Assembly: GCA_023055505.1 (NCBI GenBank)
Contig: JALIRH010000141.1
Location: 260,001 to 324,000, forward strand
Direction: 5' to 3'
DNA: 64,000 nt
DNA from: Callipepla californica brunnescens
Taxonomy: Eukaryota > Chordata > Aves > Galliformes > Odontophoridae
Positions 38,946-52,908 of the stretch are shown one piece after another. The notes beneath the pieces are model-generated. The model saw nothing but the letters and a program-made list of their open reading frames with translations, was not told where the DNA came from and ran no database searches. Numbering within the stretch: position 1 is the stretch's first letter; every line of letters starts with the position of its first letter. The position numbers and the translations under genes were made by a program.

Positions 38946-40490
38946 CTAACCCTAACCCTACTTTAACCCTATCCTAACCCTAACCCTAACCCTAGCCCTA
39001 AACTACATTAACCCTAACCCTAACCCTAGCCCTAACCTAACTCTAACCCTAACCCTAACCCTAAACCTAATGCTAACCCTTACCCTACCCTAACCCTAAC
39101 CCTACCATACCCTAACCCTAACCTACCCTAACACTAACCCTAACCCTAACCCTAATTCCTAACCCTTACCTTAACTGTATCACAATCCCTATCCTAATTC
39201 TTACCCTAACCCTAACCCTTACCTAACCCTAACCCTAACCCTAACCCTAACTCTAACCTTAACCCTAACCCTAACCCTAACCTAACACTAACCCTAATCC
39301 TAACCCTAACCCTAACTCTAATTCCTAACCCTTACCTTAACTGTATCACAATCCCTATCCTAATTCTTACCTTAACCCTAACCCTTACCTAACCCTAACC
39401 CTAACCCTAACCCTAACCCCAACCCTAACCTAACCCTAACCTAACCCTAACCCTAACCGTAACCCTAACCTAACCCTAACCCTAACCCTAACCCTAACCC
39501 TAACCCTAACCTCAACCCTAACCCTAACTCTAACCTTAACCCTAAACCTAACAATAAATTTAACCCTAACACTAACACTAACACTAACCCTAATTTTACC
39601 ATAACCCTAAGCATACCCTAACCCTAACCCTAACCCTAACCCTAACCCCAACCCTAACCTAACCCTAACCCTAACCCTAACCCTACCCTAACCCTAACCC
39701 TAACCCTAACCCTAACCCTAACAATAAATTTAACCTTAACCCTAACCCTAACCCTAACCCTAACCCTACCCTAACCCTAACCCTAACCCTAACCCTAACC
39801 CTAACCCTAACCCTAGCCCTACCCTAACCCTAACCCTAACCCTAACCCTAACCCTAACCCTTACCCTAACCCTAGCCTAACCCAAACCCTAACCCTAACC
39901 CTACCCTAACCCTAACCCTAACCCTAACCCTACCCCTAACCCTACTTTACCCTAACCCTAATCCTAACACTAACTCTAACTTTATTCCTTACCCTAACAC
40001 TAATCCAATCCCGAACCCTAACCCTAATCCTAGCCCTAACTCTAACTTTATTCGTAACCCTACCCCTAATCCAAACAATAACCCTTACCCTAATCAAACC
40101 CTATCCCTATTCCTAACCCTTACCCTAACCGTATCACAATCCCTATCCTAACTCTTACCATAACCCAAACCCTAACCTAACCCTAACCCTAACCCTAACC
40201 CTATCCCTAACCCTTACCCTAACCCTAACCCTACCCTAACCTTAACTCTACCCTAACCGTATCCCTACCCTAACCCTAACCCTAATCCTAGCCCTTACTC
40301 TAACTTTAGTCCTAACCCTACCCCTGATCCAAACACTAACCCTAACCTTAATGTAACCCTAACCCTATTCCTAACCCTTACCCTAACTGTATCCCATTCC
40401 CTATCCTAACTCTTACCATAACCCTAACCCTGATGCTAATGCTAACCCTAACCCTGAATCTAACCCTTACCCTAACCCTATCCCTTACCC
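38946..40490 (-). repeat. Telomeric CCCTAA tract of U7
   Basis: 1545 bp, core subtype. Begins with CCCTACTTTAACCC where others have CCCTACATTAACCC (about 38960). Confidence 0.95.
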
Positions 40491-42236
40491 AGAAGCTAAC
40501 ACTTAGCGTTGTACAATACCTAACCGTACCCTAACCCTATCCCTAAACCTAAAAGGAACCCAAACTCTAACCCTAAATCTGTCCCTGAGCCTAACCTTCA
40601 ACCTTACCCTAACCTTAACCCTAACCCTGTTCCATTCTCTAAACATATCTGTAAGCATTACCTTCATCCTAACTCGAACTCTACCCTAACCCTATCCCTT
40701 TGACCCCAACACAAAACCCAGATTGAGCCTGACCCTAACCTAGATAGCATAAAGTGTATGTAGGGTGAATTTGAGTTTTAGGGTCAAAGTTAAATTGTTA
40801 GTTTTAGGGTTAGGGTGAAGGATTGCTTTAGTTCTAGTATTAGGGTGTTTGGGGTTAGGGTTAGGGTAAGGATTTGGGGGTGGATTAGGTTTAGGGTCAG
40901 GTTTGGGGGAGTTTTGGGGTTAGGGTTAGATTTAGGATTAGGGTTAGCAAAAAAGTTGTTTTAGTTTTAGTTTAGGTTAGTGCTAGGATTAGGTTGAGTG
41001 TTCTTGTGAAGTTTAGGTTTAGGGTTAGGTTTAGGTTTAGATTGAGGTTTAGGGTAAGGAGTAGGGTTCATTTGACTTTTAGGGTCAGAGTAGAGTTAAG
41101 TCGTGTTAGGGTTAAGGTTAAGAACAGGATTCAGATTCCAATTAGGTTTTGGGTTCCTACTAGGGATAGGCCTCAAATTAGTGTTAAGGTTAGGGTTAGG
41201 GTTAGGTATAGGGAAAGGGTTAGTGTTAAGGCCAGGGCAAGTGTATGGTTTAGGGTAAAGATTGGATTTAGGGTTAGGTTTAGATGTAGGTTTGGTTTGA
41301 TCGTTAGGGTGTGAGAAGGCACCGGCCTTGGATTTCATTTGGAGATTGGGTAAGGTTTAGGAATAGGAATAACATTGGTGTTTAAAAGATGATTAGTGTT
41401 AGTATTAGGGATAGGGTTACGGTTAGAGTTTAGTTAGGGTTGTTAGTTTTAGAGTGAGGGATAGGGGTATGGTTTGGTCTAGTACTTGGGTTAGGGTTTG
41501 GGATAGTCCTAGCATTAGTGTTAGGGTTAGGGTTCCGTTAGGGTTGTGGTAATCTGATGCTAGGTGTCGGGATTAGGGTTGTGCTTAAATGTGGGTTTGG
41601 TTTGAGGGTCAGAGTTAGGGTTAGGGAAGAGTTAGAATTAGGGTAAGAGTTAGGATTAGGTTTAGGATTAGGATAAAGATTAGGTTAGGATTAGTGTTGG
41701 CTTTAGGGTTGTGTCTGGGAGAAGGGTTAGTGTTAGGGATAGACTTAGGGTAAGAGTAAGTGTTAGGAATAGGCATAGGTTTTGGGAAAGTTTCAGAGTT
41801 TGGACTGGATTTATGATTAGGGTTAGGGACAAAGATTTTTTGAGATTTGTGATTAGATTTAGGGAGAAAAGTAGGCTGACTTGTGGTGTTAGCAGTAGGT
41901 TTAGGTTTAGGTTTAGGTTTAGGATTCCATTTGTATTTATTGATCGAGGTTGGGTTAGTTGGAGTGTAAAGGTCAGAGTAGGGTTAGGCCTTGGGATAGG
42001 GTTAAGGTTTGGAATAGGATTAGGATTCAAATGATGTTACGGGTTGGTGTTAGGGTTAGGGAAAGGTTAGGATCAGGGTTGAGGTCAGGGTTAGGTATAG
42101 GAAAAGGGTTAGTGTTAGGGCTAGGGCAATTGGAAGGGTTAGGCTTAGGCTTAGATATTAGGGTTAGGTTTAGGCGGAGGTTTGGTTCGAGTGTCAGGGT
42201 GAGAGAAGGGGTAGGCCTGGGGTTTGGTTTTGGGTT

Positions 42237-42426
42237 ACATCATACAAATCATCACATACATTAGCTGGGGTGGGAGGTGCAAGGAACAGCCAGCAAAGTG
42301 CTGAGTTCATTCCAATCAGAGGACCTGAAGATCGGGTAGCTACTATCAAACCGTTTGTGTTGCCAATTCCGATGATATTTATGGGGCCCTGATGTTATGG
42401 TTCAGTGGGGAGTCACTATCAAGTCC
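42237..42426 (+). pseudogene. Class II ERV protease fragment A8
   Basis: 190 bp, CACATAC variant. No private change seen. Confidence 0.72.
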
Positions 42427-44235
42427 AAACCCAATCCAAACCCCAAACCTACTCCTATTCCTAAACCTTATCTTAACCCTAAACCAAACCCAAACCCAAG
42501 GCCCTCCCCTTCTCTCAGCCTAACACTCAAACTAACCTAAACCCGAAACTAACCCTACATTTATCCTAATCTTATCCATATTCTAAGGCCTAACCCTACT
42601 CTGACCAGAAAGCTCATGTTGTCTAAAATCTACCCCTTACCTAAAACCTAAATCGACAAAAAAACCTAACCCGAAACCTCAACCTAACTCTTCTCCTAAC
42701 TAGAACACCAGCACTTCACCTTACCCTAACTGGAAACCTAGGACTAAATCCTTACCTTGTCCAGAACCCTATTCCTAACCCAAACCAGAATTCTAACCTC
42801 TACCCTAACCAAAACCCTTCCCCTAAACCTAAACCTAATGCTACCCTCAACCAAACCCTAGCCCTAAATCCTACCCTAAAACCAACACCACGTTTAAGCT
42901 CAAACCTCAAGCCTCAAAGAAAGCATCAGATTACCGCAGATCTCACCTAACACTAACCCCAATCCAATCCCTACTACTAACCCCAAACCCAATCCAAACA
43001 CCAAAACTATTCCTATTCCTAAACCTAACACTAAGCCAGAACCAAACCCAAGGCCTACCCCTTCTCTCAGCCTGACACTCAAACTAACCTAGACCTGAAC
43101 GCAACGCTAAATCAAATACTAAAACTCACCCTTAGCCAAGGCCCTTTTAGGACCCTTCCCTGGTCCTAAAACTAAAGAGAACCCTACCCCTTCCACTAAA
43201 CCTTCATCTACATCCCTAACCCTTACCCTAAACCTAAATCTACACCAAAACCTAACCCTAACCCTAACATGTCTTCTAACTGTAAAACTAACGCTTCACC
43301 TAACCCGAACTGAAACCCCAGGACTAAACCTTACCTAACACCTAGCTATATTCCTAACCCTATCCTGAAACCTAACGTTAACCCTAACCCTAAAAACAAC
43401 TTGGAACCAAACCCTAACCCTAACCTAACCCTTATCAGAACCCTAAATCTAATCCTAACCGTTACCTCAATTGAACTCCAATTCTTCCTGAAATCTAAAT
43501 GGGACCTTCAAACCAACCCCAGATTGAAGCCCAACCCTAAACCTAACACAAAGCATTAGATTACCACAGCCATCACCTAACTCTAACCCCAGCCTTAACG
43601 CTAATACTATCCCAAACACTATTCCAATTCCTAAACCCAACACAAACCCAAAAACACAAAGCCTACAATTCTCACAGCCTAACACTGAAAGGAAACCTAA
43701 ATCTTACCCTAACTCTAAAACTAATCCAAAGCATGACCACAATTTAAACTCTAAATCTACCTTCAAACTAAAGCTGACCCTAACACCAACCTCAAGTAAA
43801 AGCCCAACCCTAAGCCTAACACAAAGCATTAGATTACCACAACGCTCACCTAACTTCTAACCCCCACCCTAACACTAATACTAAAGCAATCAGATTCCAA
43901 ATACTAACCCAATTCCTATTCTGAAACCCAAAACTATTCCAAAAACAAACCCAAGGCCTAACCTTTCTCTCACCCTAACAATCAAAGAAAACCTATTCCT
44001 AAACCTAATCCTAAATCTAGTCCTAACCCTAACCCTCACCCTTAATCTAACCCCAACCCCCACCCAGAAGCTAACACTTAGCATTGTACAATACCTAAAC
44101 GTACCCCTAATCCTTATCACTAAACCTAAAAGGAACCTGAAACATAGTGCTAAATCCGAACCCTAACCCTGAAGACTAACGCTAACAATGAACCAATTCC
44201 TATACCTTTTCCTTCCTCCAAATTGATTCCTAGCA

Positions 44236-45737
44236 CTAACCCTAACCCTACATTAACCCTATCCTAACCCTAACCCTAACCCTAGCCCTAAACTACATTA
44301 ACCCTAACCCTAACCCTAGCCCTAACCTAACTCTAACCCTAACCCTAACCCTAAACCTAATGCTAACCCTTACCCTACCCTAACCCTAACCCTACCATAC
44401 CCTAACCCTAACCTACCCTAACACTAACCCTAACCCTAACCCTAATTCCTAACCCTTACCTTAACTGTATCACAATCCCTATCCTAATTCTTACCCTAAC
44501 CCTAACCCTTACCTAACCCTAACCCTAACCCTAACCCTAACTCTAACCTTAACCCTAACCCTAACCCTAACCTAACACTAACCCTAATCCTAACCCTAAC
44601 CCTAACTCTAATTCCTAACCCTTACCTTAACTGTATCACAATCCCTATCCTAATTCTTACCTTAACCCTAACCCTTACCTAACCCTAACCCTAACCCTAA
44701 CCCTAACCCTAACCCTAACCCCAACCCTAACCTAACCCTAACCTAACCCTAACCCTAACCGTAACCCTAACCTAACCCTAACCCTAACCCTAACCCTAAC
44801 CCTAACCTCAACCCTAACCCTAACTCTAACCTTAACCCTAAACCTAACAATAAATTTAACCCTAACACTAACACTAACACTAACCCTAATTTTACCATAA
44901 CCCTAAGCATACCCTAAGCATACCCTAACCCTAACCCTAACCCTAACCCCAACCCTAACCTAACCCTAACCCTAACCCTAACCCTACCCTAACCCTAACC
45001 CTAACCCTAACCCTAACCCTAACAATAAATTTAACCTTAACCCTAACCCTAACCCTAACCCTACCCTAACCCTAACCCTAACCCTAACCCTAACCCTAGC
45101 CCTACCCTAACCCTAACCCTAGCCTAACCCAAACCCTAACCCTAACCCTACCCTAACCCTAACCCTAACCCTAACCCTACCTCTAACCCTACTTTACCCT
45201 AACCCTAATCCTAACACTAACTCTAACTTTATTCCTTACCCTAACACTAATCCAATCCCGAACCCTAACCCTAATCCTAGCCCTAACTCTAACTTTATTC
45301 GTAACCCTACCCCTAATCCAAACAATAACCCTTACCCTAATCAAACCCTATCCCTATTCCTAACCCTTACCCTAACCGTATCACAATCCCTATCCTAACT
45401 CTTACCATAACCCAAACCCTAACCTAACCCTAACCCTAACCCTAACCCTATCCCTAACCCTTACCCTAACCCTAACCCTACCCTAACCTTAACTCTACCC
45501 TAACCGTATCCCTACCCTAACCCTAACCCTAATCCTAGCCCTTACTCTAACTTTAGTCCTAACCCTACCCCTGATCCAAACACTAACCCTAACCTTAATG
45601 TAACCCTAACCCTATTCCTAACCCTTACCCTAACTGTATCCCATTCCCTATCCTAACTCTTACCATAACCCTAACCCTGATGCTAATGCTAACCCTAACC
45701 CTGAATCTAACCCTTACCCTAACCCTATCCCTTACCC
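44236..45737 (-). repeat. Telomeric CCCTAA tract of U8
   Basis: 1502 bp, joint shortest with U9. Lacks one CCCTTACCC-containing stretch found before GCCTAACCCAAACCC in other units (about 45110). Confidence 0.95.
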
Positions 45738-47477
45738 AGAAGCTAACACTTAGCGTTGTACAATACCTAACCGTACCCTAACCCTATCCCTAAACCTAAA
45801 AGGAACCCAAACTCTAACCCTAAATCTGTCCCTGAGCCTAACCTTCAACCTTACCCTAACCTTAACCCTAACCCTGTTCCATTCTCTAAACATATCTGTA
45901 AGCATTACCTTCATCCTAACTCGAACTCTACCCTAACCCTATCCCTTTGACCCCAACACAAAACCCAGATTGAGCCTGACCCTAACCTAGGTAGCATAAA
46001 GTGTATGTAGGGTGAATTTGAGTTTTAGGGTCAAAGTTAAATTGTTAGTTTTAGGGTTAGGGTGAAGGATTGCTTTAGTTCTAGTATTAGGGTGTTTGGG
46101 GTTAGGGTTAGGGTAAGGATTTGGGGGTGGATTAGGTTTAGGGTCAGGTTTGGGGGAGTTTTGGGGTTAGGGTTAGATTTAGGATTAGGGTTAGCAAAAA
46201 AGTTGTTTTAGTTTTAGTTTAGGTTAGTGCTAGGATTAGGTTGAGTGTTCTTGTGAAGTTTAGGTTTAGGGTTAGGTTTAGGTTTAGATTGAGGTTTAGG
46301 GTAAGGAGTAGGGTTCATTTGACTTTTAGGGTCAGAGTAGAGTTAAGTCGTGTTAGGGTTAAGGTTAAGAACAGGATTCAGATTCCAATTAGGTTTTGGG
46401 TTCCTACTAGGGATAGGCCTCAAATTAGTGTTAAGGTTAGGGTTAGGGTTAGGTATAGGGAAAGGGTTAGTTTTAAGGCCAGGGCAAGTGTATGGTTTAG
46501 GGTAAAGATTGGATTTAGGGTTAGGTTTAGATGTAGGTTTGGTTTGATCGTTAGGGTGTGAGAAGGCACCGGCCTTGGATTTCATTTGGAGATTGGGTAA
46601 GGTTTAGGAATAGGAATAACATTGGTGTTTAAAAGATGATTAGTGTTAGTATTAGGGATAGGGTTACGGTTAGAGTTTAGTTAGGGTTGTTAGTTTTAGA
46701 GTGAGGGATAGGGGTATGGTTTGGTCTAGTACTTGGGTTAGGGTTTGGGATAGTCCTAGCATTAGTGTTAGGGTTAGGGTTCCGTTAGGGTTGTGGTAAT
46801 CTGATGCTAGGTGTCGGGATTAGGGTTGTGCTTAAATGTGGGTTTGGTTTGAGGGTCAGAGTTAGGGTTAGGGGAGAGTTAGAATTAGGGTAAGAGTTAG
46901 GATTAGGTTTAGGATTAGGATAAAGATTAGGTTAGGATTAGTGTTGGCTTTAGGGTTGTGTCTGGGAGAAGGGTTAGTGTTAGGGATAGACTTAGGGTAA
47001 GAGTAAGTGTTAGGAATAGGCATAGGTTTTGGGAAAGTTTCAGAGTTTGGACTGGATTTATGATTAGGGTTAGGGACAAAGATTTTTTGAGATTTGTGAT
47101 TAGATTTAGGGAGAAAAGTAGGCTGACTTGTGGTGTTAGCAGTAGGTTTAGGTTCAGGTTTAGGATTACATTTGTATTTATTGATCGAGGTTGGGTTAGT
47201 TGGAGTGTAAAGGTCAGAGTAGGGTTAGGCCTTGGGATAGGGTTAAGGTTTGGAATAGGATTAGGATTCAAATGATGTTACGGGTTGGTGTTAGGGTTAG
47301 GGAAAGGTTAGGATCAGGGTTGAGGTCAGGGTTAGGTATAGGAAAAGGGTTAGTGTTAGGGCTAGGGCAATTGGAAGGGTTAGGCTTAGGCTTAGATATT
47401 AGGGTTAGGTTTAGGCGGAGGTTTGGTTCGAGTGTCAGGGTGAGAGAAGGGGTAGGCCTGGGGTTTGGTTTTGGGTT

Positions 47478-47667
47478 ACATCATACAAATCATCACATAC
47501 ATTAGCTGGGGTGGGAGGTGCAAGGAACAGCCAGCAAAGTGCTGAGTTCATTCCAATCAGAGGACCTGAAGATCGGGTAGCTACTATCAAACCGTTTGTG
47601 TTGCCAATTCCGATGATATTTATGGGGCCCTGATGTTATGGTTCAGTGGGGAGTCACTATCAAGTCC
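47478..47667 (+). pseudogene. Class II ERV protease fragment A9
   Basis: 190 bp, CACATAC variant, downstream of the TTTAGGTTCAGGTTTAGG variant that marks the duplicated block. Confidence 0.72.
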
Positions 47668-49476
47668 AAACCCAATCCAAACCCCAAACCTACTCCTATT
47701 CCTAAACCTTATCTTAACCCTAAACCAAACCCAAACCCAAGGCCCTCCCCTTCTCTCAGCCTAACACTCAAACTAACCTAAACCCGAAACTAACCCTACA
47801 TTTATCCTAATCTTATCCATATTCTAAGGCCTAACCCTACTCTGACCAGAAAGCTCATGTTGTCTAAAATCTACCCCTTACCTAAAACCTAAATCGACAA
47901 AAAAACCTAACCCGAAACCTCAACCTAACTCTTCTCCTAACTAGAACACCAGCACTTCACCTTACCCTAACTGGAAACCTAGGACTAAATCCTTACCTTG
48001 TCCAGAACCCTATTCCTAACCCAAACCAGAATTCTAACCTCTACCCTAACCAAAACCCTTCCCCTAAACCTAAACCTAATGCTACCCTCAACCAAACCCT
48101 AGCCCTAAATCCTACCCTAAAACCAACACCACGTTTAAGCTCAAACCTCAAGCCTCAAAGAAAGCATCAGATTACCGCAGATCTCACCTAACACTAACCC
48201 CAATCCAATCCCTACTACTAACCCCAAACCCAATCCAAACACCAAAACTATTCCTATTCCTAAACCTAACACTAAGCCAGAACCAAACCCAAGGCCTACC
48301 CCTTCTCTCAGCCTGACACTCAAACTAACCTAGACCTGAACGCAACGCTAAATCAAATACTAAAACTCACCCTTAGCCAAGGCCCTTTTAGGACCCTTCC
48401 CTGGTCCTAAAACTAAAGAGAATCCTACCCCTTCCACTAAACCTTCATCTACATCCCTAACCCTTACCCTAAACCTAAATCTACACCAAAACCTAACCCT
48501 AACCCTAACATGTCTTCTAACTGTAAAACTAACGCTTCACCTAACCCGAAGTGAAACCCCAGGACTAAACCTTACCTAACACCTAGCTATATTCCTAACC
48601 CTATCCTGAAACCTAACGTTAACCCTAACCCTAAAAACAACTTGGAACCAAACCCTAACCCTAACCTAACCCTTATCAGAACCCTAAATCTAATCCTAAC
48701 CGTTACCTCAATTGAACTCCAATTCTTCCTGAAATCTAAATGGGACCTTCAAACCAACCCCAGATTGAAGCCCAACCCTAAACCTAACACAAAGCATTAG
48801 ATTACCACAGCCATCACCTAACTCTAACCCCAGCCTTAACGCTAATACTATCCCAAACACTATTCCAATTCCTAAACCCAACACAAACCCAAAAACACAA
48901 AGCCTACAATTCTCACAGCCTAACACTGAAAGGAAACCTAAATCTTACCCTAACTCTAAAACTAATCCAAAGCATGACCACAATTTAAACTCTAAATCTA
49001 CCTTCAAACTAAAGCTGACCCTAACACCAACCTCAAGTAAAAGCCCAACCCTAAGCCTAACACAAAGCATTAGATTACCACAACGCTCACCTAACTTCTA
49101 ACCCCCACCCTAACACTAATACTAAAGCAATCAGATTCCAAATACTAACCCAATTCCTATTCTGAAACCCAAAACTATTCCAAAAACAAACCCAAGGCCT
49201 AACCTTTCTCTCACCCTAACAATCAAAGAAAACCTATTCCTAAACCTAATCCTAAATCTAGTCCTAACCCTAACCCTCACCCTTAATCTAACCCCAACCC
49301 CCACCCAGAAGCTAACACTTAGCATTGTACAATACCTAAACGTACCCCTAATCCTTATCACTAAACCTAAAAGGAACCTGAAACATAGTGCTAAATCCGA
49401 ACCCTAACCCTGAAGACTAACGCTAACAATGAACCAATTCCTATACCTTTTCCTTCCTCCAAATTGATTCCTAGCA

Positions 49477-50978
49477 CTAACCCTAACCCTACATTAACCC
49501 TATCCTAACCCTAACCCTAACCCTAGCCCTAAACTACATTAACCCTAACCCTAACCCTAGCCCTAACCTAACTCTAACCCTAACCCTAACCCTAAACCTA
49601 ATGCTAACCCTTACCCTACCCTAACCCTAACCCTACCATACCCTACCCTAACCTACCCTAACACTAACCCTAACCCTAACCCTAATTCCTAACCCTTACC
49701 TTAACTGTATCACAATCCCTATCCTAATTCTTACCCTAACCCTAACCCTTACCTAACCCTAACCCTAACCCTAACCCTAACTCTAACCTTAACCCTAACC
49801 CTAACCCTAACCTAACACTAACCCTAATCCTAACCCTAACCCTAACTCTAATTCCTAACCCTTACCTTAACTGTATCACAATCCCTATCCTAATTCTTAC
49901 CTTAACCCTAACCCTTACCTAACCCTAACCCCTAACCCTAACCCTAACCCTAACCCTAACCCCAACCCTAACCTAACCCTAACCTAACCCTAACCCTAAC
50001 CGTAACCCTAACCTAACCCTAACCCTAACCCTAACCCTAACCCTAACCTCAACCCTAACCCTAACTCTAACCTTAACCCTAAACCTAACAATAAATTTAA
50101 CCCTAACACTAACACTAACACTAACCCTAATTTTACCATAACCCTAAGCATACCCTAAGCATACCCTAACCCTAACCCTAACCCTAACCCCAACCCTAAC
50201 CTAACCCTAACCCTAACCCTAACCCTACCCTAACCCTAACCCTAACCCTAACCCTAACCCTAACAATAAATTTAACCTTAACCCTAACCCTAACCCTAAC
50301 CCTACCCTAACCCTAACCCTAACCCTAACCCTAACCCTAGCCCTACCCTAACCCTAACCCTAGCCTAACCCAAACCCTAACCCTAACCCTACCCTAACCC
50401 TAACCCTAACCCTAACCCTACCTCTAACCCTACTTTACCCTAACCCTAATCCTAACACTAACTCTAACTTTATTCCTTACCCTAACACTAATCCAATCCC
50501 GAACCCTAACCCTAATCCTAGCCCTAACTCTAACTTTATTCGTAACCCTACCCCTAATCCAAACAATAACCCTTACCCTAATCAAACCCTATCCCTATTC
50601 CTAACCCTTACCCTAACCGTATCACAATCCCTATCCTAACTCTTACCATAACCCAAACCCTAACCTAACCCTAACCCTAACCCTAACCCTATCCCTAACC
50701 CTTACCCTAACCCTAACCCTACCCTAACCTTAACTCTACCCTAACCGTATCCCTACCCTAACCCTAACCCTAATCCTAGCCCTTACTCTAACTTTAGTCC
50801 TAACCCTACCCCTGATCCAAACACTAACCCTAACCTTAATGTAACCCTAACCCTATTCCTAACCCTTACCCTAACTGTATCCCATTCCCTATCCTAACTC
50901 TTACCATAACCCTAACCCTGATGCTAATGCTAACCCTAACCCTGAATCTAACCCTTACCCTAACCCTATCCCTTACCC
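49477..50978 (-). repeat. Telomeric CCCTAA tract of U9
   Basis: 1502 bp, same as U8, but two opposite 1-bp changes cancel: ACCATACCCTACCCTAACC (about 49638) has lost one base and CTAACCCCTAACCC (about 49926) has gained one. Confidence 0.94.
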
Positions 50979-52718
50979 AGAAGCTAACACTTAGCGTTGT
51001 ACAATACCTAACCGTACCCTAACCCTATCCCTAAACCTAAAAGGAACCCAAACTCTAACCCTAAATCTGTCCCTGAGCCTAACCTTCAACCTTACCCTAA
51101 CCTTAACCCTAACCCTGTTCCATTCTCTAAACATATCTGTAAGCATTACCTTCATCCTAACTCGAACTCTACCCTAACCCTATCCCTTTGACCCCAACAC
51201 AAAACCCAGATTGAGCCTGACCCTAACCTAGGTAGCATAAAGTGTATGTAGGGTGAATTTGAGTTTTAGGGTCAAAGTTAAATTGTTAGTTTTAGGGTTA
51301 GGGTGAAGGATTGCTTTAGTTCTAGTATTAGGGTGTTTGGGGTTAGGGTTAGGGTAAGGATTTGGGGGTGGATTAGGTTTAGGGTCAGGTTTGGGGGAGT
51401 TTTGGGGTTAGGGTTAGATTTAGGATTAGGGTTAGCAAAAAAGTTGTTTTAGTTTTAGTTTAGGTTAGTGCTAGGATTAGGTTGAGTGTTCTTGTGAAGT
51501 TTAGGTTTAGGGTTAGGTTTAGGTTTAGATTGAGGTTTAGGGTAAGGAGTAGGGTTCATTTGACTTTTAGGGTCAGAGTAGAGTTAAGTCGTGTTAGGGT
51601 TAAGGTTAAGAACAGGATTCAGATTCCAATTAGGTTTTGGGTTCCTACTAGGGATAGGCCTCAAATTAGTGTTAAGGTTAGGGTTAGGGTTAGGTATAGG
51701 GAAAGGGTTAGTTTTAAGGCCAGGGCAAGTGTATGGTTTAGGGTAAAGATTGGATTTAGGGTTAGGTTTAGATGTAGGTTTGGTTTGATCGTTAGGGTGT
51801 GAGAAGGCACCGGCCTTGGATTTCATTTGGAGATTGGGTAAGGTTTAGGAATAGGAATAACATTGGTGTTTAAAAGATGATTAGTGTTAGTATTAGGGAT
51901 AGGGTTACGGTTAGAGTTTAGTTAGGGTTGTTAGTTTTAGAGTGAGGGATAGGGGTATGGTTTGGTCTAGTACTTGGGTTAGGGTTTGGGATAGTCCTAG
52001 CATTAGTGTTAGGGTTAGGGTTCCGTTAGGGTTGTGGTAATCTGATGCTAGGTGTCGGGATTAGGGTTGTGCTTAAATGTGGGTTTGGTTTGAGGGTCAG
52101 AGTTAGGGTTAGGGGAGAGTTAGAATTAGGGTAAGAGTTAGGATTAGGTTTAGGATTAGGATAAAGATTAGGTTAGGATTAGTGTTGGCTTTAGGGTTGT
52201 GTCTGGGAGAAGGGTTAGTGTTAGGGATAGACTTAGGGTAAGAGTAAGTGTTAGGAATAGGCATAGGTTTTGGGAAAGTTTCAGAGTTTGGACTGGATTT
52301 ATGATTAGGGTTAGGGACAAAGATTTTTTGAGATTTGTGATTAGATTTAGGGAGAAAAGTAGGCTGACTTGTGGTGTTAGCAGTAGGTTTAGGTTCAGGT
52401 TTAGGATTACATTTGTATTTATTGATCGAGGTTGGGTTAGTTGGAGTGTAAAGGTCAGAGTAGGGTTAGGCCTTGGGATAGGGTTAAGGTTTGGAATAGG
52501 ATTAGGATTCAAATGATGTTACGGGTTGGTGTTAGGGTTAGGGAAAGGTTAGGATCAGGGTTGAGGTCAGGGTTAGGTATAGGAAAAGGGTTAGTGTTAG
52601 GGCTAGGGCAATTGGAAGGGTTAGGCTTAGGCTTAGATATTAGGGTTAGGTTTAGGCGGAGGTTTGGTTCGAGTGTCAGGGTGAGAGAAGGGGTAGGCCT
52701 GGGGTTTGGTTTTGGGTT

Positions 52719-52908
52719 ACATCATACAAATCATCACATACATTAGCTGGGGTGGGAGGTGCAAGGAACAGCCAGCAAAGTGCTGAGTTCATTCCAATCA
52801 GAGGACCTGAAGATCGGGTAGCTACTATCAAACCGTTTGTGTTGCCAATTCCGATGATATTTATGGGGCCCTGATGTTATGGTTCAGTGGGGAGTCACTA
52901 TCAAGTCC
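52719..52908 (+). pseudogene. Class II ERV protease fragment A10
   Basis: 190 bp, CACATAC variant, at the end of the second copy of the U8/U9 duplicated block. Confidence 0.72.

Larger units (their letters stand above)
36953..42236 (+). repeat. Higher-order unit U7 (5284 bp)
   Basis: Non-tract 3739 bp, no TAAAAG insertion, four TTTAGG steps. Strand switch near 40739 (CTAGATAGC). Carries ACTTTAGTCC (about 40306) instead of ACTTTATTCC, a change shared only with U8 and U9. Confidence 0.95.
42237..47477 (+). repeat. Higher-order unit U8 (5241 bp), near-twin of U9
   Basis: Same length as U9, with the same 1502-bp tract and the same rare variants in tract and G segment: a doubled AAGCATACCCT (about 44905), CCCTACCTCTAACC (about 45178), GGTTAGTTTTAAGGCC (about 46467) and TTTAGGTTCAGGTTTAGG (about 47147). 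B differs from U9 at CCCGAACTGAAA (about 43306). Confidence 0.95.
47478..52718 (+). repeat. Higher-order unit U9 (5241 bp), near-twin of U8
   Basis: Shares all rare U8 variants from the tract onward (50146, 50420, 51708, 52388). B has AATCCTACCCC (about 48421), shared with U3, and CCCGAAGTGAAA (about 48548), shared with U3, U5 and U10. The twin block therefore starts near the tract, not at A. Confidence 0.95.
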
